NCBI GenBank assembly: GCA_001311805.1
Contig: BBCA01000032.1
Span: 1-33,905 of the forward strand
Direction of reading: 5' to 3'
Origin: Lentibacillus juripiscarius JCM 12147
Lineage (GTDB): Bacteria > Bacillota > Bacilli > Bacillales_D > Amphibacillaceae
DNA length: 33,905 nt
Under the pieces are notes generated by a model that saw nothing but the letters and a program-made list of their open reading frames with translations, ran no database searches and was not told the origin of the DNA. Each line of letters starts with the position of its first letter. The first letter of the stretch is position 1. The translations under genes were made by a program, and so were the position numbers. This document shows, piece by piece, positions 1 through 8,883 of the stretch.

Positions 1-330
1 TGAAAAGGTGCCCCAATGATGATTAATTCAAAGAAAAAATGGGAGACTTTTCACCAAATCAATGGATGAAAATTCCCCCTTCAGCGAGGAGTGCTGCTCC
101 GCTGAATAAACTTGCAACACACGACGAGCACCAAGTATTCTGCCGGAGCGGAATCCAAGCACTCAATCATCACTAAAACCAGAAAAACGTCACGAAAGAG
201 AATTTTCACTACGTCGCAGTTTATATCAACTCAACCGCACCGGAAAAACAACAAAGTTTACGAAAAGGGCCTTATAAAAATAAAAATAACAGCACTTTCT
301 TGCAACCGGAATCGATATTATATATACAAT
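1..330. other. Gene-poor left edge
   Basis: No open frame here has a ribosome binding site or recognisable protein. The stretch is patchily GC-rich (about 70-130 and 150-240) and loosely resembles the GC-rich intergenic repeat at 6009-6108. It may hold a degraded copy of such an element. Confidence 0.4.
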
Positions 331-490
331 CTATTTCTGTTTTCCCATTTGCCGGTCTGTATGGTAGACGAAGGCAAATACTTCGGTAACAGCCTGATAG
401 AGTTCTTCGAGTATGGTTTCGTTTATATTTAGTTCGGCCAGCAGCTCTACTAACGATTCATCCTTCTGCAATAATTTTGTCCAGGCCTTA
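331..490 (-). pseudogene. Degraded YlqH/FlhB-C-terminal-like protein
   Basis: Read on the minus strand and ending at a TAG at 331-333, the translation carries DESLVELLAELNINET, then EELYQAVTEVFAFVY. This matches the C-terminal half of the small YlqH family, which resembles the cytoplasmic tail of the flagellar export protein FlhB. In Bacillus, ylqH lies just downstream of rnhB (usually after ylqG), so both position and strand fit. The N-terminal half cannot be read in any frame: stops appear above about 480 and the usual start region is replaced by unrelated sequence. I call it a real decayed remnant, although base errors could contribute. Confidence 0.55.
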
Positions 491-573
491 AAAGTTGCGG
501 TATATCCGTTCTACTGGATGCGGTTAGCCGATTCCCCGACATGTTCTGCACACGCATGCACGTTCCTCCTTAG

Positions 574-1346
574 TTACTGACTGACGGCATCCCGGACCGG
601 TGCATAGGATTTCCGGTGATATGGAGATATCCCGTGTTCAGTCAGCATATCCATATGCTGTTTCGTCCCGTAGCCCATGTTGGACGAAAATCCGTATATT
701 GGGTACTGCTGATGGATATCTTTCATATAGTTGTCACGGGTAACTTTAGCCAGTATACTCGCAGCGGCAATGGAGATGCTTTCCTGATCTCCTTTGGTAA
801 TTGCTTCTGACGTACAAGACAATTGATTCAGTGACACCGCATCAATCAGCACATGGTCCGGTGCGGGACTAAGCTGGCTGATCGCATCATACATCGCAAG
901 TTTCGTAGCTTCATAGACATTCACTTCATCGATTTTTTGATTATCAATAATGGATACGCCATAACTGACAGCTTCTTTTTTAATAATAGAGAAATACTCT
1001 TCACGGGTTTTCTGGTTCAATTGTTTGGAATCGTTCAACCCGAGCAATTTGAAATCCCGCGGCAAAATCACGGTGGCTGCAACCACCGGACCTGCAAGTG
1101 GGCCGCGACCAGCTTCATCCATCCCCGCTATATACTGGCAGCCGTCCGCATAACATTTTTGTTCATACTGGGACATATGGATGAAATTTTCCTCCAGCGC
1201 CTTTTCTTTTAATTTTTGCCGCTCATATCGTTCAATCAGCTTCTGGACGCCTTTGCGCTCATCTGATTTTAGTTCATTTATGTATGTTTCATTCAGCTCG
1301 TTTGCTTCAAATAATTGTTTCAGCAATGCTATTGATTTTGTTCCAC
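574..1346 (-). CDS. rnhB: Ribonuclease HII
   Basis: RNase HII cuts the RNA strand of RNA-DNA hybrids and removes misincorporated ribonucleotides. The motif GMDEAGRGPLAGPV (about residues 75-88) supplies the first two catalytic acids. LIDAVSLNQL and the TKGDQESISIAAASILAKVTRD block supply the rest of the type 2 RNase H core. The uninterrupted frame starts only at a TTG at 1326. A better start is the GTG at 1346, which has a GAAGGTGAT ribosome binding site at 1350-1358. It comes into frame if one A is missing from the AAAA run near 1335-1340. The protein would then be about 257 residues, normal for Bacillus RnhB. It is separated from rbgA by a terminator and about 220 bp. Confidence 0.95.
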
Positions 1347-1540
1347 ATAATCACCTTCGTTTACGGTTATATCGGCTAAGTTACGTATCCTTAAAATAAG
1401 TATAAATGTAAATATCAAGATTTATCATATCAAAAATTAAGTAATACATGTAGTAGTACCACTTAAAATTTACAAATAGCTTCTCTTTCGCTTTCATAAA
1501 TAACTTCACCCATGTACATTTAGGAATATTTACTCCATTA

Positions 1541-1582
1541 AAAAGACACCCGGCCGGATTCACATTATGTGTTATCCGAAGG
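1541..1582 (-). terminator. Rho-independent terminator overlapping the rbgA 3' end
   Basis: On the minus strand AGACACC pairs with GGTGTCT, with an inner CGGAT/ATCCG pairing and a CACA/TGTG tip. A TTTTT run follows. The 5' arm includes the last codons of rbgA, so the stop codon lies inside the hairpin. It should end the lepB-rbgA transcript before rnhB. Confidence 0.8.
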
Positions 1583-2417
1583 TGTCTCCAGTGTGATTGT
1601 TCCTAATTTCCCTGCACGCAAATCGTTCAGTACTAAACCGGCCACTTTGTCAAAATTCACATTACCGCCGCTTTCCAGTGCCCCCCGTTTCTTGCCAATG
1701 GAAACGAATACCTCCCACATATCGTCCATATCATCGTCAATTCCGTACCGTTCCTTCAGCTGATCCGGGTAGTGTGTTTGCATATACTGAAGAACGAATG
1801 CAACAACGTCATCGAGCGGTAATAGCTGATCTTTAATAGTACCGATTGCTGCCAGGCGATAACCAACCATTTCATCCTCAAATTTCGGCCACAAAATTCC
1901 TGGTGTATCCAGCAGCTCGAAATCACCTTTCACTTTGATCCACTGCTGCTTTTTGGTTACACCTGGTTTATCACCAATTTGGGCAATTTATTCGCCAGAC
2001 GGTTAATCAATGTCGATTTGCCAACATTCGGGATCCCAAGAATCATTGCCCGGGCAGGACGGGGATTGATACCTTTTTGCTTCAGCTTGTCCATCTTTTC
2101 CTTGCCCATCTTGTTTGCCGTTTGTATAACGCGTTTTATATCAGCTTTGTCATTCACATTAATAGCAACTGCTTCCATTCCCTGATCATGAAAATACGAA
2201 AGCCATTCAGCCGATATTTTATCATCTGCAAGATCTTTTTTTCATCATGACAATCATTTTCGGTTTTTGCTGTAAAACGTTGAAGCATTGGATTTTGTGA
2301 GGATAAAGGAGCCCGTGCATCAACGAGCTCTACTACAAAATCGACTAATTTCAGATTCTCTTCGACTTCGCGCTTTGCCTTAGCCATATGGCCTGGGAAC
2401 CATTGTATGGTCATCAT
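1565..2417 (-). CDS. rbgA: Ribosome biogenesis GTPase RbgA (YlqF), frameshifted as sequenced
   Basis: RbgA is a circularly permuted GTPase needed for late assembly of the 50S subunit. The N-terminal [17 protein letters not shown] block is diagnostic. The P-loop [14 protein letters not shown] and the [13 protein letters not shown] switch region follow in permuted order. The length, about 284 residues, is normal. The frame breaks three times: an extra A near 2268, an extra A in the A7 run near 2240, and a missing A near 1988. With these corrected the protein reads through without a gap. RbgA is essential in B. subtilis, so the breaks are probably sequencing errors. The start (2417 or 2414) has a GGGGGAT site, and lepB ends 8 bp upstream. 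Confidence 0.93.
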
Positions 2418-2425
2418 CCATCCCC

Positions 2426-2984
2426 CTATTCATGTAGTAATTGAATCCGGTCGAGCGGCCAGTAGATCAGACTGGTTTTTCCAACAATCTGATCCATGGA
2501 TATAAGCCCCAGCATGCGGCTGTCCGTTGAGTTATTCCGGTTGTCACCTAACACTAACACATGATTTTCTGGAATGGTTTCATATTCACCGGGCAGTTCC
2601 TCCAACCGAAAATCACCTGTCAGCGTTTGGTAGGAAGGCATATTGTCCTTTCGTTCCTGAAGAAAAGACTCTTCCACTTTTTCGTCATCAATGTACAGTG
2701 CATCATCTTCAACCGCAACATGTTCTCCCGGCAAACCAATAACCCGCTTTATAAAATCTTTTCTGTCCGATGCGTGGAACACAACAATATCAAACCGTTC
2801 AGGCTGCTGTATATCATAAATGAATTTATTGACAATCATCTGGTCCCCGTTATGCAATGTCGGCATCATGGACGGACCATCAACACAATTGGGGCAAAAA
2901 AGACGTCCGAACGATAAATGCTATACCGAACGCAATTAACAGAGCCTTTACCCAGTCAAACCATTCACTCTTCCGTTTCGCCAT
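2426..2984 (-). CDS. lepB: Type I signal peptidase (S26), frameshifted near the N-terminus
   Basis: Membrane signal peptidase that removes Sec and Tat signal peptides outside the membrane. The ATG at 2984 follows a GGTGGGAG site and opens with a charged stretch and one membrane anchor ([18 protein letters not shown] when corrected). The catalytic serine lies in [14 protein letters not shown] and the general-base lysine in [13 protein letters not shown]. The [11 protein letters not shown] box near the C-terminus completes the S26 signature. Two single-base losses, in the T6 run and the GTG near 2885-2905, break the frame just before the serine. The corrected protein has about 186 residues, normal for Bacillus SipS-type enzymes. 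It is placed between rplS and rbgA. Confidence 0.93.
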
Positions 2985-3086
2985 ATACTCCCACCGCCTG
3001 TTACAATATATGTATAACTTTATCTTGTCTGTATATCTTTATTATATCATGCTTTTATGATATGTATGGTATTTTTTTAAAAAGCA

Positions 3087-3121
3087 AAAAGGAGCTTGTA
3101 TACATACAAACAAGCCCCTTT
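3087..3121 (-). terminator. Rho-independent terminator after rplS
   Basis: On the minus strand an AAAGGGGCTTGT arm pairs with ACAAGCTCCTTT with one mismatch, followed by a T-rich tract. It lies about 25 bp beyond the rplS stop and closes the trmD-rplS transcript before lepB. Confidence 0.75.
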
Positions 3122-3144
3122 CATCAGTCATTCTATTGGCGGAT

Positions 3145-3489
3145 TTAGCGACGCTCTTTAATGCGTGCTGCTTTTCCGCGCAGGTTACGAAGATAATAAA
3201 GTTTCGCACGGCGGACAAGGCCACGGCGGGAAACTTCGATTTTCGCAATACGTGGTGAGTGTACTGGGAACGTACGCTCAACACCTACACCATAAGAAAT
3301 TTTTCTTACAGTGAATGTTTCGCTGATTCCGCCACCCTGGCGTTTGATAACGACACCTTCAAACACCTGGATACGCTCACGGCTGCCTTCAACAACTTTC
3401 ACGTGAACTTTAACGGTGTCACCCGGGCGGAACTCAGGATGATCGGTACGAAGCTGATCCTTTGTCACTTCTTCGATAATGTTTTGCAT
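3145..3489 (-). CDS. rplS: 50S ribosomal protein bL19
   Basis: bL19 sits at the interface of the ribosomal subunits. The 114-residue protein is complete and reads clearly as L19. It has the conserved [29 protein letters not shown] core, then [21 protein letters not shown], and a basic tail ([14 protein letters not shown]). The length equals that of the Bacillus protein. The start at 3489 follows a GGAAGGAGTGAAGC ribosome binding site. It is one of the few genes in this block with no frame break. A promoter and a leader of about 90 nt separate it from trmD. Confidence 0.97.
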   Translation of the reverse strand: MQNIIEEVTKDQLRTDHPEFRPGDTVKVHVKVVEGSRERIQVFEGVVIKRQGGGISETFTVRKISYGVGVERTFPVHSPRIAKIEVSRRGLVRRAKLYYLRNLRGKAARIKERR

Positions 3490-3580
3490 CCTGCTTCACT
3501 CCTTCCACACCAATGCTCTTATCTCACTACGGGACAGCGGAACATCGTTTATAAAGCCTAAGCACGTACTTAAGCACAAT
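3490..3580 (-). promoter_or_regulatory. rplS leader RNA region, possible L19 autoregulatory leader
   Basis: About 90 nt lie between the predicted start of transcription (near 3578) and the rplS start codon, with short inverted repeats such as TAAG/CTTA near 3560-3575. Firmicutes have a described structured leader upstream of rplS that is bound by L19. The position fits, but I cannot verify the fold by eye. Confidence 0.35.
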
Positions 3581-3584
3581 AATT

Positions 3585-3613
3585 AATATACCATAATGCA
3601 CTACTGAGTTCAA
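3585..3613 (-). promoter_or_regulatory. Sigma-A-type promoter for rplS
   Basis: On the minus strand TTGAAC (3608-3613) and TATATT (3585-3590) are separated by exactly 17 bp. The -35 box overlaps the last codons of trmD. This would allow rplS to be transcribed apart from the upstream genes. Confidence 0.6.
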
Positions 3614-4347
3614 CAATCGTTCTGATTAAATTCATTTAAAACCTTGAGGTCCACATCAGATAGGTTATTTTCGTCAATCAGTTCTCTTCGTCGTTCATAC
3701 GTCCGCTTCAGCGCCTCTTTTCTGCGCCAGTCAGCAATTTTCCCGTGATCCCCTGATAATAGAATATCCGGGACTTTCATACCACGGAAATCAGCCGGTC
3801 GGGTATAATGTGGATGTTCCAGAAGTCCGGTTGAAAAGGAATCCTCAGGTGCGGATTCTTCGTTGCCAAGCACATCCGGCAGCAGCCGTACAACACTGTC
3901 GATTACTACCATCGCACCAAGCTCCCCGCCGGTCAGTACATAGTCACCAATGGATATTTCATCCGTTACAAGATGTTCTCTTATTCGCTCATCATAGCCT
4001 TCATAATGTCCGCAAATAAACACAAGGTGATCTTCTTTCGCCAGTTCTTCCGCTTTCTTTTGGTTGTACGGCTCCCCTTGAGGGCACATTAAAATCACGC
4101 GCGGATTCGTGTCTCTTTCATTATTGACAGCATCCACTGCATCAAAAACCGGCTGTGGGGTCAAAACCATGCCTGCTCCACCGCCATAAGGGTAGTCGTC
4201 CACTTTCATATGTTTATTCGTGGAGTAGTCACGAAAATTAACGAGATTATAACTGAACTTCTCTTTTTCCTGTGCTTTTTTTAAAATAGAATCATTAAAA
4301 ACGCCTTCGATCATTTCCGGAAATAGTGTCAAAACATCCATATGCAT
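3610..4347 (-). CDS. trmD: tRNA (guanine-37-N1)-methyltransferase
   Basis: TrmD methylates G37 next to the anticodon and so prevents +1 frameshifting. The 245-residue protein is intact. It has the N-terminal [20 protein letters not shown], the substrate-binding PYGGGAGMV, and the SPOUT trefoil-knot segment [22 protein letters not shown] that binds S-adenosylmethionine. The start ATG at 4347 shares its A with the rimM stop TGA. A second ATG two codons later is an alternative start. The 1-base overlap indicates translational coupling with rimM. Confidence 0.97.
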   Translation of the reverse strand: MHMDVLTLFPEMIEGVFNDSILKKAQEKEKFSYNLVNFRDYSTNKHMKVDDYPYGGGAGMVLTPQPVFDAVDAVNNERDTNPRVILMCPQGEPYNQKKAEELAKEDHLVFICGHYEGYDERIREHLVTDEISIGDYVLTGGELGAMVVIDSVVRLLPDVLGNEESAPEDSFSTGLLEHPHYTRPADFRGMKVPDILLSGDHGKIADWRRKEALKRTYERRRELIDENNLSDVDLKVLNEFNQNDC

Positions 4348-4859
4348 CAGTCAAGCAGTCCTTCCATCGGTTCAATGACCACTTTTTCAGCGGAAACATC
4401 TACCTCTTTTACAACTTCTTCAATATAAGGAATGAGTACATCTTTTCCTTTTTCCCGTTCTACCACCCACACATCATTAGCACCGGGAGACAAAATTTCC
4501 TTGATAGACCCAAGATAGCTGCCGTTTGTCAAATAAACGGAACAGCCAATAATCTCATGGTAATAGAATTCATCTTCACTAAGCTCTGTCAGCTGGTCTT
4601 CACTGATTTTTAGAAATTGGCCCTTGAAACGTTCAACATCATTAATATTGTCATAGTCCTTAAATTGGATAAGGTCAAATCCTTTATGGATACGGTGCCC
4701 ATCTACTTCTAATTCGAGGGCCTGACCGTTTTCTTTTTCCAGAATTAGCCGATTACCGATTGCAAACCGGTCGTCAAAATCCGTGATGCGCTTTACCTTA
4801 ACCTCGCCTCGCACACCATGTGTATTCACAATCTTGCCAACATTAAACGTTTGTGTCAT
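4347..4859 (-). CDS. rimM: 16S rRNA processing protein RimM
   Basis: RimM binds ribosomal protein S19 and helps mature the head of the 30S subunit. The 170-residue protein has the N-terminal RimM domain ([18 protein letters not shown]) and a C-terminal PRC barrel ([15 protein letters not shown], then GANDVWVVE and [13 protein letters not shown]). Size and both domains are normal and the frame is intact. It follows ylqD by 11 bp and overlaps trmD by one base, so it sits in the middle of the ribosome-maturation operon. Confidence 0.96.
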   Translation of the reverse strand: MTQTFNVGKIVNTHGVRGEVKVKRITDFDDRFAIGNRLILEKENGQALELEVDGHRIHKGFDLIQFKDYDNINDVERFKGQFLKISEDQLTELSEDEFYYHEIIGCSVYLTNGSYLGSIKEILSPGANDVWVVEREKGKDVLIPYIEEVVKEVDVSAEKVVIEPMEGLLD

Positions 4860-4870
4860 ATCATCACCTG

Positions 4871-5258
4871 CTACTGATCAATTCGAACAACCACACCATC
4901 TTTTATAACAATGGCTGCTTCTCCCATGATTTCATCCCAATGCGAACCTTCATTGACTTCAACAAGAGCGTCAACTTCTTTTTCTGTTATTTCACTGCCT
5001 ATTTCCAGAATATCCAGTTGTTCAAGTTTAAAATCAGCGAGTTTCATTTTTCTTTGCGGTTTTTATTTCTTGCTGAAACCGCTCTGAAATCTCTTGTTTG
5101 GAGACATTTCGTTTGTTTTCCAGTTTGCGCTGTTCAAACCTAAGCTGTTGACACTCTTGTTCAAGCCGCATTTTGTGGTCATGAAAACTTTTCCGCAATT
5201 CTTCTTTACTCTTCTCCGTAACAACCTGTTTGACAAGGACCTTCCTAATTATTTGCAT
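4871..5258 (-). CDS. ylqD: YlqD family protein, frameshifted as sequenced
   Basis: YlqD is a conserved Bacillaceae protein of about 128 residues with no firmly assigned function. It begins MQIIRKVLVKQVVTEKSKEELR, continues as a charged probable coiled coil to about residue 72, and ends in a small C-terminal domain (IGSEITEKEVDALVEV, then IVIKDGVVVRIDQ). The frame breaks near 5047 because of one extra A in an AAAAA run. Restoring it joins the two halves and takes the stop to 4871, right before rimM. Its place between khpA and rimM is the usual one. Confidence 0.88.
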
Positions 5259-5357
5259 CCTGGTTCCCCACTCTCTCTAAACGGTTTCGGTTTGGAGATC
5301 ATTCTACAGAAGATACGTTACAACTTTTGTAAAAAGGGAAAGGTTTTCCCTCTCCCT

Positions 5358-5585
5358 CTACATAATATCCAAATAAATACGTTTGTTTGTATCCATCTTT
5401 GCAGCATAAACAATTGTACGGATAGACTTGGCAATTCGTCCATTTTTGCCGATCACCTTTCCGACATCGTTTTGATTGACGGCCAGATGGTAGACGATTT
5501 TAGCATCTTCTTCTGATTCCGTTACAACGATGTCTCCAGGGTGATCGACTAGTGGCGTTACAATTGTTTCAATCAGGGCCTTCAT
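5358..5585 (-). CDS. khpA: RNA-binding KH-domain protein KhpA (YlqC)
   Basis: Single type II KH-domain RNA-binding protein of 75 residues. The family acts with KhpB (Jag/EloR) in RNA binding linked to cell elongation and division. The KH loop is GKVIGKNGRIAKSIRTIV, with an intact GxxG (GKNG). The N-terminal LIETIVTPLVDHP is typical. It starts 20 bp after the rpsP stop and ends about 100 bp before ylqD. The frame is intact. Confidence 0.94.
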   Translation of the reverse strand: MKALIETIVTPLVDHPGDIVVTESEEDAKIVYHLAVNQNDVGKVIGKNGRIAKSIRTIVYAAKMDTNKRIYLDIM

Positions 5586-5605
5586 GATATCACACTACTT
5601 TACAG

Positions 5606-5871
5606 TTAATTTTTCTGTTCGTGGAATTTTTTCATGATGCCTTGTTTGGAGAAAAGATTGCGGACGGTATCACTTGGTTTCGCACCATCGGTCATCCAGT
5701 TCAACGCTTTCTCTTCATTTATATTGACTTCAACCGGGCTGACAACAGGGTTGTATGTGCCGATTTGCTCAATAAACGTCCATCTCTTGGTGAGCGTGAG
5801 TCTGCTACAACAATACGGTAGAATGGATTACGTTTTGATCCCATGCGTTTCATACGGATTTTTACAGCCAT
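5606..5871 (-). CDS. rpsP: 30S ribosomal protein bS16, frameshifted as sequenced
   Basis: bS16 is an early-assembling 30S protein. The ATG at 5871 follows a strong GGAGGTG site and opens [32 protein letters not shown]. One T is missing from a TTT run near 5778. After correction it continues [10 protein letters not shown], then [27 protein letters not shown] and a lysine-rich end with stop at 5606-5608. The corrected length of about 89 residues is normal. The gene is essential, so the break is almost surely a sequencing error. Confidence 0.93.
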
Positions 5872-6008
5872 GTTTACACCTCCAATAGATCTTGTTTCAC
5901 AGTTTTAAATTCTAACAGATAGACCAAAGCCTGTAAAGTGTTTTTCCATTACAGGTTTCACTAATTTCACTTGATGGTTCTTTTCGATTATATTTTGCTT
6001 TCTGAACA

Positions 6009-6108
6009 CCGCAGCCCGAATACACTTCGCTTTCCGCAGGTGACCGGTGAGCTGCTCGTACCTCGCTGCGGGGTCTCACTTCGGGCACTATTCCCGCGGA
6101 TTTCAACT
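6009..6108. repeat. GC-rich intergenic repeat of Bacillaceae type
   Basis: About 100 bp between rpsP and ffh are much more GC-rich than the flanks. The stretch has matching ends (CCGCAGCCCGAATAC and TTCCCGCGG) and internal blocks such as CTTCGCTTTCCGCAGG and GGGGTCTCACTTCGGGC. I recognise this wording from repeats scattered between genes in halophilic Bacillaceae. No copy is seen elsewhere in the window except weak similarity at 1-330. It can fold and could affect the rpsP-ffh boundary. Confidence 0.55.
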
Positions 6109-6127
6109 GCTAAAGTCAAGATCAGAC

Positions 6128-7470
6128 TTACATAAAAGGCAAGTTCATTCCTTTGCCTTTTTTCCCTTTTTGTCCGCCTGTCATCTGTTTCATCATTTTC
6201 TTCATTTCACTAAACTGTTTCAATAGCCTGTTCACCTGGGCTACGGAGGTCCCGGAGCCTTTAGCAATCCGTTTCTTCCGGCTTGCGTTCATGATGCTCG
6301 GATCCTGCCGCTCGTCCTTCGTCATCGACTGAATAATTGCCTCTACATAAACGAGCTGTTTCTCGTCAATTTGTGCATTTTTCAGCCCTTTCATCTTGTT
6401 GGCACCTGGAATCATGCTCATTATGTCTTCCAGCGGCCCCATGTTTTTCACTTGCCCCATCTGTTCCAGAAAATCATCAAATGTGAATGACGCTGTGCGC
6501 ATTTTTTCCTGCAGTTCTTTTGCCTGCTTTTCGCTGACATTCGTCTCCGCTTTTTCAATCAGGCTTAAAACATCACCCATGCCGAGAATACGTGATGCCA
6601 TGCCTTCCGGGTGAAACGGTTCAAGCTGGTCCAGTTTTTCACCCATACCGGCGAATTTAATCGGCTTTCCGGTGACAGCTCGAATGGAAAGGGCTGCACC
6701 TCCGCGTGTGTCGCCATCAAGTTTCGTCAGGACGACACCGGAGATCTCCAGCTGTTCATTAAAGCTTTCCGCTACATTGACGGCATCCTGACCGGTCATG
6801 GAATCAACAACAAGGAAAATCTCTTCCGGACTGACTGCTACTTTAATCTGCTGCAATTCATCCATCAGATCTTCATCCACATGCAGCCGTCCTGCCGTGT
6901 CAATGATAACATAGTCATTATTCTGTTCTTTCGCCTGCTCCAGTGCTTCTTTAGCTATATCAACCGGGTTCGCATCGGTTCCCCTCGAAAAACAGGCATT
7001 CCCAGCTGCTGTCCGACCGTTTCCAGCTGATCAATTGCTGCCGGGCGATAGACGTCTGCGGCAACCAAAAGAGGCGAACGATTGTGCTTTTTTCGCAAGT
7101 GGTTGGCCAGTTTGCCGGAAGTAGTTGTCTTTCCGGCACCCTGCAGACCGGCCATCATGATAACAGTCGGCGGACGGTCGGCTGTGGCTATCTTGCTCTG
7201 TTCGCCGCCCATCAGTTCGGATAATTCTTCTTTAACCACTTTAATAACCTGCTGTCCGGGGGTTAAGCTTTCCATCACTTCCTGCCCGACAGCACGCTCT
7301 TTTATACGCTTGATCAAGTCTTTGACCACTTTAAAGTTAACATCGGCTTCCAGAAGCGCAAGACGGACTTCACGCGTCATCTCTTTGACATCTTGCTCTG
7401 AAACTTTTCCTTTGCCGGTGATTTTTTTCATCGTGCTCTGCAGCCGGTCGGCCAATCCTTCAAATGCCAT
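6128..7470 (-). CDS. ffh: Signal recognition particle protein Ffh, frameshifted as sequenced
   Basis: SRP54-type GTPase that binds signal sequences of nascent proteins and SRP RNA, and docks with FtsY. Domains in order: the helical N domain (1-90), the G domain with P-loop AGLQGAGKTTTSGKLA and DTAGRLHVDEDLM, then VLTKLDGDTRGGAALS. The C-terminal M domain ends in the methionine-rich MKKMMKQM, a GGQKGKKGKG stretch and MNLPFM. The frame is lost at about 6986-6992, where one T is missing from a run that should encode PVFSRGTDANPVD. The corrected length of about 448 residues is normal. The ATG at 7470 lies just after ylxM with a GGGGGACACC site. Confidence 0.95.
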
Positions 7471-7483
7471 GGAAGGTGTCCCC

Positions 7484-7801
7484 CTACTCTAATTCTTTTA
7501 GCTGATGGATTAAGGCTTTCATTTCACTGTCCTGGGCAGCTTCATCCATCCTGTCCAAAATCGTCGTGCGTTTTTGGAATTTATCATATAGTCCCAGTTT
7601 AGTTTCATAGGCTTCAAGCATCTTTTCCGTCCGGCGGATATTATCATATACAGCCTGGCGCGAAACTTGCAATAACTCGGAGATTTCACCAAGCGAATAG
7701 TCCTCACGAAAATACATATCCATATAACTGCGCTGTTTAGGGGTTAATAGGGATTGATAAAAATCAAACAAGTAATTAATTCGTGTTGTTTTTGCGAGCA
7801 A
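7484..7801 (-). CDS. ylxM: SRP-associated helix-turn-helix protein YlxM (UPF0122)
   Basis: A 105-residue protein of the YlxM/p13 family. It is nearly always encoded just before ffh in Firmicutes and is thought to modulate SRP. It has a sigma-factor-like helix-turn-helix: [23 protein letters not shown], then [20 protein letters not shown]. The C-terminal half is helical and charged. The start at 7801 is 71 bp after ftsY and the stop is 13 bp before ffh. The frame is intact. Confidence 0.93.
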   Translation of the reverse strand: MLAKTTRINYLFDFYQSLLTPKQRSYMDMYFREDYSLGEISELLQVSRQAVYDNIRRTEKMLEAYETKLGLYDKFQKRTTILDRMDEAAQDSEMKALIHQLKELE

Positions 7802-7872
7802 TCTAAAACACCCCTTGTCATATACGTCATCTGTCCATTGTTAAGTGAAATCCCTTTACAAAAAGTTTATCA

Positions 7873-8869
7873 TCATTCTTCCCCATCTTCAAGCAGATCC
7901 GCAAACAATCCATAAACAAATGCATGGGCATCAAACGGCTCGAGATCATCCGCTTTTTCACCTAAACCGACGAACTTGACAGGGATTTCCAGTTCGTTGC
8001 GGATGGCCAGAACAATTCCACCTTTTGCTGTTCCATCAAGTTTCGTAAGGACGATGCCGGATACGTCTGTCGCTTCTGAAAATGTTTTTGCCTGATTTAA
8101 GGCATTCTGGCCGGTCGTCGCATCCAGTACGAGCAGCACATCATGTGGTGCACCGGGCACTTCCCGTTCTATCACCCGTTTGACTTTGGCCAGTTCATTC
8201 ATTAAATTTACTTTATTTTGCAATCTTCCAGCCGTGTCACAGATCAGCACATCGGCATTCCGTGATTTAGCTGCTTTAATCCCATCGAAAATGACCGCAG
8301 CAGGATCACTGCCTTCACCCTGCTTAATCACGTCCACACCGGTCCGTTCGCCCCAGACATCAAGCTGTTCAATAGCACCAGCGCGGAATGTGTCGCCTGC
8401 TACCAGCATCACGTTTTTTCCTTCCAGTTTTAATTGATGCGCAAGCTTGCCGATCGAGGTCGTTCCCGACGCCATTCACCCCAACAACGAGAATGACCGA
8501 CAATTCTCCTTCTTGCAGATTCAGTTTCTCCACTTCTTCGTCATCATCACCATAATAAATGTCTACTAGCTTTTCCGATATGACATCTTTGATTTCTGAT
8601 GAATCTTTGATGTTTTGCCGCTTCACTTCCATTTTCAGCTCATCAATCAGATCCATCACTGTATTAACCCCGACATCCGCCGCAATGAGCACTTCTTCCA
8701 GTTCTTCAAAAAAGTCCTCGTCCACTTTGCGGTAGCGGGCAATCAGGTCATTAATTTTCCCCGAAAAGGAATTGCGCGTTTTCCATACCTTTTTATATTT
8801 TTTCGAGACGTCTTCTGTTTCTTCTTCATTCTGCTTGAATTTATTTTTCAATTTATCCATGAATCCCAT
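7873..8869 (-). CDS. ftsY: SRP receptor FtsY, two-base deletion in the P-loop as sequenced
   Basis: FtsY is the membrane-associated GTPase that receives ribosome-SRP complexes. The N-terminal acidic and basic A region is short ([20 protein letters not shown]), followed by the NG domain. The P-loop should read GVNGVGKTTSIGKL, but the bases encoding the lysine have lost two A's at 8464-8465, which removes the Walker A lysine and shifts the frame. Downstream [13 protein letters not shown] and [11 protein letters not shown] are intact. The start ATG at 8869 follows AGGAGGG. The corrected length is about 332 residues. Because the gene is essential, an A-run undercall is the likely explanation. Confidence 0.94.
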
Positions 8870-8883
8870 GAAACGAATCCCTC

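Noticed and set aside
112..432. Plus-strand open frame of 106 codons at the left edge
   Set aside because: No ribosome binding site, low-complexity basic composition, and it overlaps the ylqH-like remnant on the other strand.
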